Counted from the first letter of the stretch, positions 1 to 9,528 are shown. The stretch: DNA of 64,000 bases from Methylomonas sp. (GCA_002928965.1 PERU01000023.1:1-64000), one strand, 5' to 3'. Program-made: numbers and translations. The notes: generated by a model from the sequence alone, not told the origin.

Positions 1-80
1 TTTGATAAAGAGGGGTTGGGGGGAGATTTTTTAATAAATCCCCCTCGATCCCCCTTTTTCAAAGGGGGAAGTTATTTGTA
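1..80. repeat. Dispersed palindromic repeat, copy 1
   Basis: The stretch carries runs such as CCCCCTTTTTCAAAGGGGG and matches, in inverted orientation, the element near 12085-12180; a shorter relative lies near 8955-9003. The rest of 1-469 holds a truncated MITE (90-180) and no gene that I can support. The element looks like an intergenic hairpin repeat of the kind common in Methylococcales genomes. Confidence 0.6.
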
Positions 81-89
81 GCGAAATCC

Positions 90-181
90 TAAATAGCACC
101 ACTATTCGCCTCAAATGATCAACAAATCTGACTCAAAATAGCTTTCCCTCGCGACGATTCCTATTCTCGGAAAAGCTCCTT
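90..181 (-). repeat. Truncated MITE copy (copy D)
   Basis: About 90 bp match one half of the 166 bp element seen complete at 3625, 8267 and 60339, from the internal TAAATAGCACCACTATTCG to a mutated terminal repeat (CTATTCTCGG followed by AAAAGCTCCT). The other end is missing and the flanking CTAG is lost, so this is an old, decayed copy. Confidence 0.75.
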
Positions 182-469
182 GGCATGCTCCATTACACAA
201 ATAAGCGGCACCCTTTGTGATTAGTGTATCAAAAACATTGATGTCTTTATTTTCCAGTCGGGTGCGGCAATTTGTCATAGCGGGTAAAAGTTGGCTGGTT
301 TCGCCTTGAATAGCCAGCCGCGTTTGTTAACCCACCTGCTGAGAGCAGCACCTACCGAAGCATTGAATAGGCTACGGCCACTTTGTACTCTAACGCCTGC
401 ATCCTTGTACTCGACCACGAACGGCTTATTTGACTGATTGCTGGAGTTTACGTGATGCTGAAAAGTCGG

Positions 470-655
470 TTAGACATGTACATCGATACTTTGAGCCGGT
501 GGGGCAGCTGATTCCATTAACTGCAAAACATTTTGTCCCTGTTGCTGCTGCAAGTCCTGGGCTTTATTTAATACAGCCAGTTGAACTTGCTGAGCTGTTT
601 TTTGTGCCGACATGTGGGTCGCGAATGACGCAATGGACGAAACTGAATCAAGCAT
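470..655 (-). CDS. YjfB-like small protein (putative motility protein)
   Basis: This 61-residue protein begins MLDSVSSIASFATHMSAQ and continues with a glutamine-rich stretch (QQQQGQNVLQLMES). That is the pattern of the YjfB family: a DVSSIAS-type start, repeated Gln/Ala and a QxLQLM-like segment. The family is small, soluble and predicted to be alpha-helical; it is often annotated as a putative motility protein, but its biochemical role is not established. The ATG is preceded by GGAA about ten bases upstream. A plus-strand reading frame over the same DNA has no family likeness and is treated as a shadow. The gene stands alone next to repeats, so context gives no functional hint. Confidence 0.7.
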   Translation of the reverse strand: MLDSVSSIASFATHMSAQKTAQQVQLAVLNKAQDLQQQQGQNVLQLMESAAPPAQSIDVHV

Positions 656-1349
656 AATGGGTTCCTATTGTTTTAAGGGCTAAATTATTCAAGACAGCAG
701 CTACCGTTTATCACAGAACTTGCGTTATTTCCATGAACACTTCAACAATCCGCTGATAGAGCTGTTGGCATTTCCTGATTGGCTACAGCCTTTGCACTGC
801 AACTCTCTGCGCATCTGTCCCCCTCGCTTTTCAGTCGTAAAGCAAGGACATAGGTTAGGAGCCTGTCCGAGCTGGTAGGCGTCCAATAGAATCAAAAGTT
901 GGGCTTCATTGCATTCAGCCTAACCTACCTGTGCGACAGCCTTCGGTAATGTCAAACCTGAAATCTTATAGATTTAAAACGATTGGCTTGTTTGTTAAAC
1001 CGGTAATGCCCATTTTGGGCATATTGATATTTTTCCCGGCTGCCTTTCATGCCAGAATCGATAGCAAAATGCAGTTGGCAAAATCCGGTTTTCCCAGCAC
1101 TTTTAAATTGTTTAATGCGTACCTGATTATGATGATCAATCAGCCAAGTCAAAAAAACATCATCTTGGCATACCCTCTGGGGCACAAGGGGATTGGCAAT
1201 TCCACAGGCCATGGAAGACGAGCGCCGAACCCATCCTTGTGGTCTGGATTCGCTTCGCGGTCTTCGGCTCCGGTCATACCCCCGCATTCCCTGACCGGGG
1301 CAGATTCTGCCGGAAAGACGTTGTTGTTGAAGCATCTTTATAATCAGGA
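656..1349. other. Intergenic region with repeats, no supported gene
   Basis: The region contains a 15 bp remnant of the MITE end (AGGAGCCTGTCCGAG at 857-871) and, from about 1165 to 1345, a dispersed repeat with relatives near 3840-3990 and 29575-29740; all share phrases such as TCTGGATTCGCTTCGCGG or CATACCCTCTGGG. Open frames of 142 and 178 codons here lie on opposite strands over the repeat and look accidental. Confidence 0.5.
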
Positions 1350-1544
1350 ATGGCAATGACCGCAGCCGAGTTAGCGACATTCGGGCAAAAAGTATCCCTG
1401 TATTTTGGCGTTTACGTGGGGTTGTTGACTGCGGACGGCATGCTGGAACGGGATAGTTTCTGCGATGCCGCCTATCAATCCATGGCAAAAAGCGAAACCG
1501 GTTTCTGGTTGGCTAATGACACCTCCCAGCCAGCCGCAAAATAA
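1350..1544 (+). CDS. Hypothetical protein, possibly a 5'-truncated remnant
   Basis: The frame encodes 64 residues including an FGQKVSLYFGVYVGLL segment. I do not recognise a family. It starts exactly where a dispersed repeat ends (about 1345), with a stop just upstream in frame, so the repeat may have replaced the original 5' part of a longer gene. Its stop overlaps the first possible start (about 1518) of the broken ion-channel gene that follows, which suggests the two once formed a translationally coupled pair. It may equally be a chance frame. Confidence 0.3.
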   Translation: MAMTAAELATFGQKVSLYFGVYVGLLTADGMLERDSFCDAAYQSMAKSETGFWLANDTSQPAAK

Positions 1545-2218
1545 GCTCGGAGACCCGCCGATTATTAACCTCAGCGGTAACTTTATTTATTTGTTCGCGG
1601 GGTTACTGCTGATGCTGTTGACTGTTCCATTCGTGCATCGCTTGCCTGTGGTTGGTCGTTATTCATTGACGCTGATGTTCAACACCTTCATGTTAATTGC
1701 AGTTTGGAGTTTGACGGGGACACGACTTTTTTTTCTATATGGGTTTAAGTCTGGCGCTGGCGATTTCAATCATTTCCGGTGTTGGTATCCTGGCGTTTGC
1801 CAACTTGAACTTGGAAGTCGCTGGCCTGTTTTAGATGCTGATCTTTGTCGGCATCAGTGCCTGGATAGCCGGTCGCCATGTTTTCGTTCTGCGCCGCGTA
1901 GACCTTAATTCGTTGGTGGGTGCTTTCTGTGTTTACCTGTTGATTGGCTTTACTTGGGCCATTGTATTCCGCTTGCTTCAGTTATTGGGTCTGGTTTCAT
2001 TTTCAGGATTGATCGCCACTGAAGAGCCATTTTCTCAATTGATCTATTTCAGTTTCGTCACTTTGGCCAGTCTGGGCTACGGGGACATCACACCCAGCAG
2101 CGGCTTGGCGCGTGTACTGTCTTATTTCGAAGCGTTAGTAGGCCAATTTTATTTGGCTGTGCTGGTAGCCTGTCTGGTTGGCGCCTTCGTCTCCCAATAT
2201 CGTTCATCTCAATGACCA
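1518..2218 (+). pseudogene. Broken two-helix potassium channel gene
   Basis: The 3' frame (from 1835) encodes a pore loop with the filter sequence TLASLGYGDITP between two hydrophobic helices, typical of an Ion_trans_2-type K+ channel subunit. The 5' part, read from about 1518 in another frame, encodes two membrane helices (NFIYLFAGLLLMLLTVPF and a following one). The frames join only if one indel is assumed at the run of eight T at 1727-1734, after which the gene reads MGLSLALAISIISGVG up to an in-frame TAG at 1832-1834 and then continues directly into the pore part. Two independent lesions argue for a real pseudogene, although a homopolymer sequencing error could explain the first. A shortened two-helix channel could still be made from the TTG/ATG codons after 1832. 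Confidence 0.7.
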
Positions 2219-2372
2219 TCAGGCAATACCGCCTTGTCTGTTGCGATACATGTTTGATACCCAAGCTTCTATCCGCGCCTACCCACCATGATATTTTTCA
2301 CCAGGGATGGCATGCCGTTAGCTGCTTGTACCACCAAACTTACAAACAATAGCCCCTTATGTAGAGCCGAAT

Positions 2373-3581
2373 ATGAAATCCCCCATTACACGTAGCCTGA
2401 AATTCTTGCTGATTATGTTGGTAACGTTGGCGCTTTGTGCCTGTTCGCTACCCACACGAAAACAGGCGGTGCCTCCTGAGTTGATTGCTAAGGCCGAGGT
2501 GGTAAACATGCCTGGCGTTCGATACATAGTCGGCACTGAAATCACTGAGGATCATTTGCGTGAAGGTCTTGATAGCGTCAAAAAAGAACGCGCCTATCTT
2601 GCCACGCTTGCATCCTCGGACACTCAAAAACTGCCACCTGTCAATTTTTTAGCCTTGTCCGGGGGCGGCGATGATGGCGCGTTTGGCGCTGGCCTGTTGT
2701 GTGGATGGACAAAATCAGGTCTGCGGCCCGAATTCAAATTAGTTACCGGTATTAGTACTGGCGCGCTACTGGCACCCTTTGCTTTTTTAGGCAGCAAGTA
2801 TGACGATGCACTTAAACAGGTTTTCACCGAAGTAACACCCATAGATATCATGCAGAAACGTGGTCCGTTGGCAGCACTATTTGATGATGCCCTAGCTGAC
2901 AACGAACCGCTCGGTCAATTGGTTGAGAAATACGTCACCCCCGACATGCTCAAGGAAATCGCAGCAGAGTATGCGAAAGGTCGTACTTTGTTAATGGCAA
3001 CTACCAATTTGGATGCACGCCAAGCCGTGATTTGGAATATGGGCAAAATTGCGGCTAGAGATAATGCCGCTGCTTTGGATTTGTTTCATAAAATCATGTT
3101 GGCGTCTTCAGCAATACCCGGCGCTTTTCCGCCGGTTATGATCGATGTGGAAGCCAATGGACAGCATTTTCAGGAAATGCACGTTGATGGGGGCGCCATA
3201 TCTCAAGCCTTTATTTACCCAACCACGATTAAATTATCAGAGGTTATCAAACATCAGGGGCTAAAACGCGAACGACGCTTGTATCTCATTCGCAATGCTC
3301 GCCTGGACCCTGAGCGTGAAGAAGTGGAAAGATTGACGTTAAGCATCGCTGGCCGAGCCATATCTGCCCTCATTCAAGCACAGGGCGTTGGGGATCTTTA
3401 CAAGATTTTTACCATAGCCCAACGTGACGATTTGGATTACAACCTTGCCTACATTCCCAAGGATTTTAACGCCTTACACAAAGAAGAATTCGATAGAGCG
3501 TATATGCAGCAGCTTTTCCAAACCGGCTACGAACTGGCTATAAAGGGCTATGACTGGAAGAAAGTACCACCGGGAATGTGA
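2373..3581 (+). CDS. Patatin-like phospholipase, predicted lipoprotein
   Basis: This 402-residue protein has a lipoprotein signal peptide (hydrophobic residues 11-21, lipobox LCAC with Cys24). It then carries the patatin core: a glycine-rich oxyanion loop SGGGDDGAFGAG (about 96-107), the nucleophile elbow GISTG with Ser128, and the catalytic Asp in VDGG (Asp272). The family consists of acyl hydrolases with a Ser-Asp dyad, so this is probably a lipase or phospholipase anchored in the cell envelope; its substrate cannot be read from the sequence. The gene stands alone, with MITE copy A starting 44 bp after its stop. Confidence 0.85.
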   Translation: MKSPITRSLKFLLIMLVTLALCACSLPTRKQAVPPELIAKAEVVNMPGVRYIVGTEITEDHLREGLDSVKKERAYLATLASSDTQKLPPVNFLALSGGGDDGAFGAGLLCGWTKSGLRPEFKLVTGISTGALLAPFAFLGSKYDDALKQVFTEVTPIDIMQKRGPLAALFDDALADNEPLGQLVEKYVTPDMLKEIAAEYAKGRTLLMATTNLDARQAVIWNMGKIAARDNAAALDLFHKIMLASSAIPGAFPPVMIDVEANGQHFQEMHVDGGAISQAFIYPTTIKLSEVIKHQGLKRERRLYLIRNARLDPEREEVERLTLSIAGRAISALIQAQGVGDLYKIFTIAQRDDLDYNLAYIPKDFNALHKEEFDRAYMQQLFQTGYELAIKGYDWKKVPPGM

Positions 3582-3624
3582 GTACACTTAAACAAATCGA
3601 TTCTTTCCGTGGTTCGACAGACTC

Positions 3625-3790
3625 CTAGGTGCCTGTCCGAGAATAGGAATCGTCGCGAGGGAAAGCCATTTTGAGTCAGATTTGTTGATCATTTGAGGCG
3701 AATAGTGGTGCTATTTAACGAAAATGAGCGGTAAATCTGGCCAAAAGGGCTTTTCCGTAGCAGGTTCTCTATTCTCGGACAGGCTCCTAG
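3625..3790 (+). mobile_element. MITE copy A (166 bp, complete)
   Basis: The ends are inverted repeats of about 20 bp (GGTGCCTGTCCGAGAATAG on the left, CTATTCTCGGACAGGCTCC on the right), each flanked by CTAG. The interior is almost identical to the copies at 8267 and 60339. There is no coding capacity, so it is a non-autonomous element. A CTAG target duplication would fit an IS5-like transposase (inference). Confidence 0.85.
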
Positions 3791-3824
3791 AGTCTGTCGA
3801 AGGATTTAACCAGCGCTCCCTAAT

Positions 3825-3995
3825 TCATATATTTGTCAGATTCATGCAGATACTCATCATGCAGGCATACCCTCTGGGAGACACCAGGCGATTGCCGGAC
3901 CCGGCAGAGCGCGAAGCGAATCCAGGTTTCGATGGATGGATTGAATCTTACCGTCCATGGCGCTGGATGCCCGCTTCCCGGTGGGCATGACGACA
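3825..3995. repeat. Dispersed intergenic repeat
   Basis: The sequence CATACCCTCTGGGAGACACC and the following CGCGAAGCGAATCCAG resemble the elements at 1165-1345 and 29575-29740. Between 3582 and 4098 there is nothing else beyond MITE copy A and short flanks containing GAGTCTGTCGAAGGA, another recurrent motif. Confidence 0.5.
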
Positions 3996-4098
3996 GTTTT
4001 TAAATATGCTTTCCGCTTGAACAACTGTCCAGCCGAATGAGAGTAAACACTACTGACAGGGACCGTTTGTCTCTCTTGGGTTCTGACCTTCAGTTACA

Positions 4099-5706
4099 AT
4101 GATGCACTTTTTGATGAGATTAATCAGCATGCTTGGGCAGTGGTCAGCTAAACGTTCTCAATGGTGGTTGCCGGTGTTATCCGGTATTTTCATCGGCACC
4201 AGCTATATCCCGTTCCCACCCTGGGCATCTTTGTTTTGTTTTGTGCCACTTTGGTTATTTTGGCAACTGCAACAACGTTTGAAAACGGTAGTGCTAAGCG
4301 GTGTTCTGACCAGTTTTATTTACACCCTGATCGGCTTTAACTGGGTAACTTTTACCCTGCATGAATTCGCCAAAGTAAACTGGTTTGTAGCCGGTATCGG
4401 CATGATGATTTTTGCGTTGATCGGCCATTTGTTTGTGCCTATCGCCGGCATGCTGTGGTTCTGGAGTCGCCGATGCTGTTCGTCGGCAACATGGTTGTCG
4501 TTTGCTTTGATGGCAACCTTCACAGCCTTGGCGGAATTTTATGTCCCCATGCTGTTTAAATGGAATTTTGGCTACAGTTGGTATGGCGCTGATTTACCGG
4601 TATATCAGTGGGCCGAACTCATTGGTTTTACGGGTTTGAGCATGCTGACCATATTCGCCAATCTTTTCATGTTATTCATTTGGCAACATAAAACCCGTCG
4701 GGTTGGCCAACTTGGTTTCGTGGTGATTTTACTGATATTTACTGGTCTCAATCTGGGCGGCATCTGGCTGAAAAACAGACTACCCGAACCGGATGCGTCG
4801 TTTACTGCGCTGTTGGTGCAGGCCAATATCGGCAATATGGAAAAGCAATCCATGGAACATGGCAAAGGCTTCCGGGGTGAAATCTTAAAAAAATATCTGC
4901 AAACAACCGCCGATGGATTGCAGAAAAATCCAGGCGTGGATTTTGTGATGTGGTCGGAAACCGCCTTCCCGTATTTTTTGGGTGGCGATTTTAACGACTC
5001 AGTGTTTTTCCATACGCTGCAGGCGTTCTTAAGCGAACATCAGGTAGCCTTGCTGACCGGTGCCTACGGTAAAAATGACGCCGACTTGATCACCAACTCC
5101 CTATTCGCCATCGACCAGCAAGGCACCGTCACCGAACCGCATTACAGCAAAACCATTCTGCTGGCCTTGGGCGAATATATACCCGGTGAAGACCGATTTC
5201 CCTGGTTGAAAACCATGCTGCCGATGGTCAGCCATTTTGGCCGCGGCCCCGGACCGACCGTATTGTTAAAACTGAAAGATTACGCGATGGGGCCGCAAAT
5301 TTGTTACGAAAGCCTGTTTCCAGAGTTCTCCAAAGGTCTGGCGGATATAGGCGCGCAGTTCATTGTCAACGTTACCAATGATTCCTGGTACGGTGGCTGG
5401 CAGGAACCCTATCAGCACTTGTACATGACCTTGGCCCGCGGGGTGGAATTCAGGCGACCGGTATTGCGGGTCACCAACACCGGCATATCCACGGTCTCAC
5501 TGGCTGACGGTGAAGTGCTGGCATTATCGCCTATTGATGCCAACTGGTCCGACGCTTATCAAGTACCCTATCAAACTCAACCGCAAGCCACGTTTTATCA
5601 GCGGCATTTTGATTTGATGACGTGGCTGCTGTGGAGCGTATTGTTGGGATTGCTGGGCTTTGGCATATGGCATACCCACCGGCCTATGATTCCAACAGCT
5701 CAATAA
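4099..5706 (+). CDS. lnt: Apolipoprotein N-acyltransferase homologue (Lnt family)
   Basis: The 535-residue protein has an N-terminal block of about seven hydrophobic helices (residues 20-225), then a carbon-nitrogen hydrolase domain and a final membrane helix (about 508-525). The catalytic triad expected for Lnt is visible: Glu287 in WSETAFP, Lys351 in YSKTILLALGEYIP and Cys402 in ICYESLFPE. Lnt transfers the third acyl chain onto the N-terminal cysteine of lipoproteins in the inner membrane. The gene does not sit beside ybeX/corC as the housekeeping lnt often does, so it could be a second copy. Its 3' end overlaps that of the convergent threonine aldolase gene by 23 bp. Confidence 0.85.
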   Translation: MMHFLMRLISMLGQWSAKRSQWWLPVLSGIFIGTSYIPFPPWASLFCFVPLWLFWQLQQRLKTVVLSGVLTSFIYTLIGFNWVTFTLHEFAKVNWFVAGIGMMIFALIGHLFVPIAGMLWFWSRRCCSSATWLSFALMATFTALAEFYVPMLFKWNFGYSWYGADLPVYQWAELIGFTGLSMLTIFANLFMLFIWQHKTRRVGQLGFVVILLIFTGLNLGGIWLKNRLPEPDASFTALLVQANIGNMEKQSMEHGKGFRGEILKKYLQTTADGLQKNPGVDFVMWSETAFPYFLGGDFNDSVFFHTLQAFLSEHQVALLTGAYGKNDADLITNSLFAIDQQGTVTEPHYSKTILLALGEYIPGEDRFPWLKTMLPMVSHFGRGPGPTVLLKLKDYAMGPQICYESLFPEFSKGLADIGAQFIVNVTNDSWYGGWQEPYQHLYMTLARGVEFRRPVLRVTNTGISTVSLADGEVLALSPIDANWSDAYQVPYQTQPQATFYQRHFDLMTWLLWSVLLGLLGFGIWHTHRPMIPTAQ

Positions 5707-6736
5707 ACCGATCCACCTGTGGCGTTTCAGTGGCAAAACTGGTTACCAGCCGCAGCAATACTTCATGCGGCTGCAGCAAATTGGGATTGGCCCGCGGTGG
5801 ATTCCAGGGGTAAAACACCGCGCCCTGCTCCCTAAGTAGTTCCGACCGGGCTTTATCCATAATCGCGAATACTTCATTGGCATGCGGCTGCCAGGCTAAT
5901 CTGGCCTGAGTTGATTGCGAGATGCCCGCGGCCAATCGCCCTGCCATGGCATTGGCATGACGGGCCAGTTGTAACCACAAATCATCCTGTAAATACGCCT
6001 CAAATTGGCAAGCAATGAAGCGGCTTTTGGAGAATAACTGCGCGGCACGTTTACGGATGAATGGTAAATCCCTGCCCATTTTGGGGTCCATAAACACCAA
6101 AGCTTCGGCGCACCAACAGCCATTTTTAGTCGCGCCGAACGATACAATATCCACACCACGTTTCCAGGTCATTTCCGCCGGCGTCAAATCCAACGCCACC
6201 AAAGCGTTGGCAAAGCGAGCGCCATCCATATGCAGCGGCACATTGTGCTTTCTGGCAACCTCAGCAATCGCGCTGATTTCATCCAGTTGGTACAAGGTGC
6301 CAATCTCGGTGGCCTGCGTGATGGAAACAGCCATCGGTTGCCCGGCATGCACGAAATCCGGCGGAAATCGCTGGATTTCGGCTTGCAGATGCTGCGGGTC
6401 AATTTTGCCATGATCGCCATCGACCGGCGCCAGCCTTGCCCCGTGAGTAAAAAACTCCGGCGCGCCGCATTCGTCCTCCAGCATGTGCGCTTCCCGATGA
6501 CAAAACGACACACCACCCGGCCGATTCACTGCTGCCAGCGCCAGCGAGTTGGCAGCGGTGCCGGTGCTGACAAAATACACCGCCACCTCACGCTCAAATA
6601 GCTCGTTAAAGCGTTGCTCGATCTGCCGATCCAGCTCGCTGGCACCGTAAGCGGCGGCAAACCCGGTGGAAGCCTCCAGCAACCGCTGGGAAATCAGCGG
6701 ATGCGCACCCGCCCAGTTATCGGAGGCAAAGTTCAT
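5684..6736 (-). CDS. ltaE: Low-specificity L-threonine aldolase
   Basis: The 350-residue fold-type I PLP enzyme has FVSTGTAANSLAL (phosphate-binding turn), HMDGAR with Asp171, and SFGATKNG with Lys204 as the Schiff-base lysine, all characteristic of threonine aldolases. It cleaves L-threonine or L-allo-threonine to glycine and acetaldehyde. I chose the ATG at 6736 (MNFASDNWAG) over the longer frame because family members start at this motif and it lies only 4 bp after the hemH stop, which suggests co-transcription. The 3' end overlaps the convergent lnt gene. Confidence 0.9.
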   Translation of the reverse strand: MNFASDNWAGAHPLISQRLLEASTGFAAAYGASELDRQIEQRFNELFEREVAVYFVSTGTAANSLALAAVNRPGGVSFCHREAHMLEDECGAPEFFTHGARLAPVDGDHGKIDPQHLQAEIQRFPPDFVHAGQPMAVSITQATEIGTLYQLDEISAIAEVARKHNVPLHMDGARFANALVALDLTPAEMTWKRGVDIVSFGATKNGCWCAEALVFMDPKMGRDLPFIRKRAAQLFSKSRFIACQFEAYLQDDLWLQLARHANAMAGRLAAGISQSTQARLAWQPHANEVFAIMDKARSELLREQGAVFYPWNPPRANPNLLQPHEVLLRLVTSFATETPQVDRFIELLES

Positions 6737-6740
6737 ACAA

Positions 6741-7757
6741 TCACGCCGACAGGGCAATTTTCTTGATAGCGTCCACCCAATCGTCGCCGCTGTTCAAGCT
6801 CTCAACCAGCTGGATTTTTTCGCCGCCGTGTTGATGGAAAATCTCCTGATATTCGATACCGATTTCATAAATGGTTTCCAGACAATCGGCAGTAAACGCG
6901 GGTGAAAACACCAGCAGTTTTTTCGCGCCTTTTAGGGCCTGCTCTTCAACCACTTTGTCGCTGAACGGCGTCAGCCATTTATTGCTCAACCGGCTTTGGA
7001 AGCTCAAGGTATAGCGACTTTCAGGTAAATTTAATTTAGCTGCGACCCGTTTGGTGGTTTCGTAGCAGGCGGCTTTGTAGCAATAGTAGTTGGTTTCGGT
7101 TAATTGCTGGTCGCAATCATGGTCTTTGCACAGATAACCGTCGGTATAGACTTTATCGACCTGCCTTTCCGGCAAACCGTGGTAACTGAACAGAATGTGA
7201 TCGTATTGATCCAGATCGAACTGTTTGCCACGATTGACGATGCAATCGATGAAGTCTTCGTTATCGAAATACTGAGACACTATTTTGATTTCCGGGATCA
7301 CCCACCAGCGGCTGACGATTTCCATAAACCGCTGCAAGGCACTGCCGGTGCTGCTGGAGGCGTATTGCGGGAACAAGGGAAAGACAATAATTTTGTGATA
7401 GCCCTGTTTGCGCATCCGCTCCAAGACAGAATCCATACTGGGATTTTTATAGCGCATGGCCATTTCCACTGTAATGTCGTCGCCCACCGCTTGTTGCAAT
7501 TTCACCTGCAGGTCCTGGGTGTGTTTCAATAACGGCGAGCCGGACTGCTTATCCCAAATGGCTTTATACAGTTTGGACGAACTGCCTGAACGAAACGGCA
7601 CGATGATGCAGTTAACCAAAATCTTTCTGGCCAGCCAGGGAATATCGATCACCCGTGGATCATTTAAAAACTGTCCCAAATAACTGCCGACATCCCAACG
7701 GCTAGGGCTATCAGGTGTGCCTAAATTCAGCAGTAAAATGGCGGTTTTAGATTTCAT
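6741..7757 (-). CDS. hemH: Ferrochelatase
   Basis: At 338 residues this is a normal-length bacterial ferrochelatase. It begins TAILLLNLGTPDSP, has the active-site motif SYHGLPER with His193, and the conserved Glu294 in ADCLETIYEI. The enzyme inserts Fe2+ into protoporphyrin IX, the last step of protoheme synthesis; haem demand is high in a methanotroph rich in c-type cytochromes. A good AAGGA ribosome site precedes the ATG by seven bases. ltaE follows after 4 bp. Confidence 0.95.
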   Translation of the reverse strand: MKSKTAILLLNLGTPDSPSRWDVGSYLGQFLNDPRVIDIPWLARKILVNCIIVPFRSGSSSKLYKAIWDKQSGSPLLKHTQDLQVKLQQAVGDDITVEMAMRYKNPSMDSVLERMRKQGYHKIIVFPLFPQYASSSTGSALQRFMEIVSRWWVIPEIKIVSQYFDNEDFIDCIVNRGKQFDLDQYDHILFSYHGLPERQVDKVYTDGYLCKDHDCDQQLTETNYYCYKAACYETTKRVAAKLNLPESRYTLSFQSRLSNKWLTPFSDKVVEEQALKGAKKLLVFSPAFTADCLETIYEIGIEYQEIFHQHGGEKIQLVESLNSGDDWVDAIKKIALSA

Positions 7758-8266
7758 AAACTGATTCCTTGGGTAATGGGCTAAAAATGGGATTCATTAT
7801 AAGCGAATGCCACTTCCGACCAGAACATCAGCGATTTTGTTCAATTGAAGGGGTAATAGCCATGCGTCGAAAACATCACAAATACCCTGTATTCAATCAG
7901 TTCTGATGCAAAGCAAAAACCTTACAGTGACTGCCCTCCAGGATGAATGTTTTCGAAATGTCAGCCATTGTATTTGGCCCAATCCCCAAACATCGGCTCT
8001 ACAGCAACAAAAGTTAAAAACAGGCAAGGAACGCACATGAAACAAGTTCGTCAGATTTAGGTGCAAATTCATGCGCACTGTGCCGGATAAATCTGCACTA
8101 CACCGAGCGCTTGCATTAGTTATTTTGTGTCACTATTCAGCGTGCGTTGTAGGGTCGAATGTATTCGCCCCTACACCAAATCTTGTTTACCTGAACGCAT
8201 AAAAATCAATGAGCGCTGAATAGATACCCATTAGAAAATTTTAGAAGGCTTATATCTCCAGCTCTT
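7758..8266. other. Intergenic region, no gene seen
   Basis: The region between hemH and MITE copy B has no supported gene. It contains a near-perfect palindrome at 8149-8174 (GTAGGGTCGAAT, two bases, ATTCGCCCCTAC), which looks like a dispersed repeat. The hemH promoter must lie near 7770-7900 but I cannot place it with confidence. Confidence 0.4.
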
Positions 8267-8432
8267 CTAGGAGCCTGTCCAAGAATAGGAATCGTCGCGA
8301 GGGAAAGCTATTTTGAGCCAGATTTTTTGATCATTTGAGGCGAATAGTGGTGCTATTTAACGAAAATGAGCGGGAATTCTGGCCAAAAGGGCTTTTCCGT
8401 AGCAGGTTCTCTATTCTCGGACAGGCTCCTAG
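8267..8432 (+). mobile_element. MITE copy B (166 bp, complete)
   Basis: The termini are AGGAGCCTGTCCAAGAATAG and its near-perfect inverse CTATTCTCGGACAGGCTCCT, flanked on both sides by CTAG. The interior matches copy A over its whole length with a few substitutions. It lies in the intergenic space upstream of the small gene at 8560. Confidence 0.85.
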
Positions 8433-8559
8433 CCACCCGACATTAAAAATGTGAATGTAAAAGCCTGAGCCAATCGAAACTTTTTAGATACATGCCGATT
8501 TCATAGTTGGACATATTCTCCTATACTCAGTCACTCAACTAAAAGCATGGAGATTGAGC

Positions 8560-8799
8560 ATGAAAAAACTGGTTTCAATTCAAGCGCTGACTACCAGACT
8601 TAACCGTAAGCTGGCAAAAGAATCAAAAAAACTGCTGAAGTACAAGCCAAGACTTGAAAGCAGCGACCCCATTGTTGAATATGAAATTGTCGATTTAAAG
8701 ACCAACAATGTTGTTAACTACCACACAGCAAGCGAGTTACAGGAACTGGCGAGAAGATTTGGCTGTTTAGCCAGTTTGGAAGAAGTTTCTTTCGAATAA
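8560..8799 (+). CDS. Small conserved-looking hypothetical protein
   Basis: This encodes 79 residues beginning MKKLVSIQALTTRLNRKLAK. It is strongly basic in its first third and acidic at the end, with no signal peptide or membrane helix. I do not recognise the family. The start is set by GGAG at 8549-8552, seven bases before the ATG; a TTG two codons earlier is less likely. A TATACT at about 8521 could be a -10 box, without a convincing -35. The layout (own ribosome site, single gene) supports expression. Confidence 0.55.
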   Translation: MKKLVSIQALTTRLNRKLAKESKKLLKYKPRLESSDPIVEYEIVDLKTNNVVNYHTASELQELARRFGCLASLEEVSFE

Positions 8800-8896
8800 G
8801 CACATTTAAGATTCAGTAATGGGCTGGGTGTGCATCGTCAAACCCAGCCTATCACGCCGGGCACACGCTCAAACACCCGTTTAGCCACTCGCCGAT

Positions 8897-9003
8897 AAGG
8901 ATTTGGTTGCAAATAACGTCCAGAAATTCTGGCTCTGACCAAAGCACGATTTACTCACCCCCTGTTTGAAAAAGAGGGATGTATTTTTGGCGAAATCCTA
9001 AGA
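8897..9003. repeat. Dispersed repeat, inverted relative of 12085-12237
   Basis: The stretch TTGGTTGCAAATAACGTCC (from about 8909) followed by AGAAATTCTGG and then TTTGAAAAAGAGGG reappears in inverted order near 12085-12235. The pair encloses the MEKHLA and transketolase genes. Confidence 0.6.
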
Positions 9004-9054
9004 GTCTCCAGCCTGAATTAACTTAAACAATAAATCAATCAATCAATCAATATC

Positions 9055-9528
9055 TTATATAAAGACCCATTCACTGAAAATGGCTGCTTGGCCGTGAAAA
9101 ATACCTTGCCTGTCGTAGACATTCCAGACTACGGCGTTTTGAATTTGAAAGCGCTTGCCGGTTTTGGAGATACGCACACCGGTATAATTATCGATAAACC
9201 CATTGCGCGTGACGTCTGCCAGCAATCGTTCGCGAGCCTGTTGATTAATCGGCTCGGCTGATAAGCGGGATGGCATGCCCATACACTCATCCCAACTCAA
9301 TTCAAATACATTCAAAGCGGTTTGGTTGGCGTAATTGAATAGCGGATCATCATCCGTATTGTGCGAGAGTAATGCAAAATCGGCAGCAAATACTCGCCGA
9401 CCCAAATCCTGCCCAGCAGTACCGTCAAAAATCGACCGATTCAATAAACGTTGATAACTTTGAATCAATAACGCCACATGAGGCTGATAAAAATCATTAG
9501 CTTCACAAGGATATTGATTTTGTTGCAT
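9055..9528 (-). CDS. MEKHLA-domain (PAS-like) protein
   Basis: The 157-residue protein is one MEKHLA domain. The recognisable parts are LLIQSYQRLLNRSIFD, a DDDPLFNYANQTALNVFEL stretch, the signature MPSRLSAEPINQQARERLL, and GFIDNYTGVRISKTGKRF. In plants this domain caps HD-ZIP III transcription factors and it is related to PAS sensor domains; in bacteria it is usually a free-standing protein of unknown function. It has no signal peptide and is probably cytoplasmic. It lies downstream of the transketolase and the small frame at 9637 on the same strand, but a terminator at 9774 separates it from the transketolase. Confidence 0.85.
   Translation of the reverse strand: MQQNQYPCEANDFYQPHVALLIQSYQRLLNRSIFDGTAGQDLGRRVFAADFALLSHNTDDDPLFNYANQTALNVFELSWDECMGMPSRLSAEPINQQARERLLADVTRNGFIDNYTGVRISKTGKRFQIQNAVVWNVYDRQGIFHGQAAIFSEWVFI

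Noticed and set aside
952..1488. 178-codon minus-strand frame
   Set aside because: It crosses a dispersed repeat and unrelated coding DNA, is rich in Arg/Pro/Ser as antisense frames are, and shows no family motif.
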